A stretch of DNA of 8,565 nt, from assembly GCA_905215275.1 (NCBI GenBank), contig CAJMPE010000079.1, forward strand, positions 1 to 8,565. The letters are read 5' to 3'. A program made the position numbers and the translations under genes. The notes beneath the pieces are model-generated. The model was given only the letters and a program-made list of their open reading frames with translations, did no database searches and had not been told where the DNA came from. The first letter of the stretch is position 1, and each line of letters begins with the position of its first letter. The stretch is from an uncultured bacterium (lineage in GTDB: Bacteria; Actinomycetota; Coriobacteriia; Coriobacteriales; Coriobacteriaceae). Positions 6,276 to 8,565 of the stretch are shown here, one piece after another.

Positions 6276-8565
<2,290 letters not shown>

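Overview
The window reads as a chromosomal housekeeping segment from a high-GC Gram-positive bacterium. Protein flavour, GC-rich third positions and a PyrR-type leader suggest an actinobacterium, most likely class Coriobacteriia (Collinsella-like). That taxonomic call is an inference from memory of protein families, not a search. All supported genes lie on the plus strand.

Layout. Bases 1-911 hold the C-terminal two thirds of purD (purine biosynthesis). It is followed closely by a Nudix hydrolase of the ADP-ribose pyrophosphatase type (933-1628). Bases 1629-1875 are a non-coding gap rich in structure: a perfect 12-bp hairpin directly after the Nudix stop, then a 98-bp imperfect palindrome made of nested inverted repeats. 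Next come a complete ABC half-transporter of the exporter type (1876-3648) and a single-pass membrane protein of unknown function (3668-4627), probably co-transcribed. A strong intrinsic terminator (4634-4674) closes that unit.

The second transcription unit is carA-carB, which makes carbamoyl phosphate for pyrimidines and arginine. Its leader carries what looks like a PyrR-binding hairpin: the hexaloop is CGGAGA, the upper stem is CCGGTC/GACCGG, and a lower stem pairs with the carA Shine-Dalgarno sequence. This predicts pyrimidine-dependent translational repression of carA. Upstream of it, a perfect 8-bp inverted repeat brackets a candidate -10 box.

The most unusual point is the 3' end. CarB reads normally up to about residue 676 (base ~8303). 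The same open frame then continues as a transketolase C-terminal-type sequence (ITAELNGGTHMSMEDVG...), with a sharp change in arginine codon choice towards CGG. This is either a chimeric join (assembly artefact or rearrangement) or, much less likely, a real in-frame fusion. I see no phage, CRISPR, tRNA, rRNA or insertion-sequence signals.
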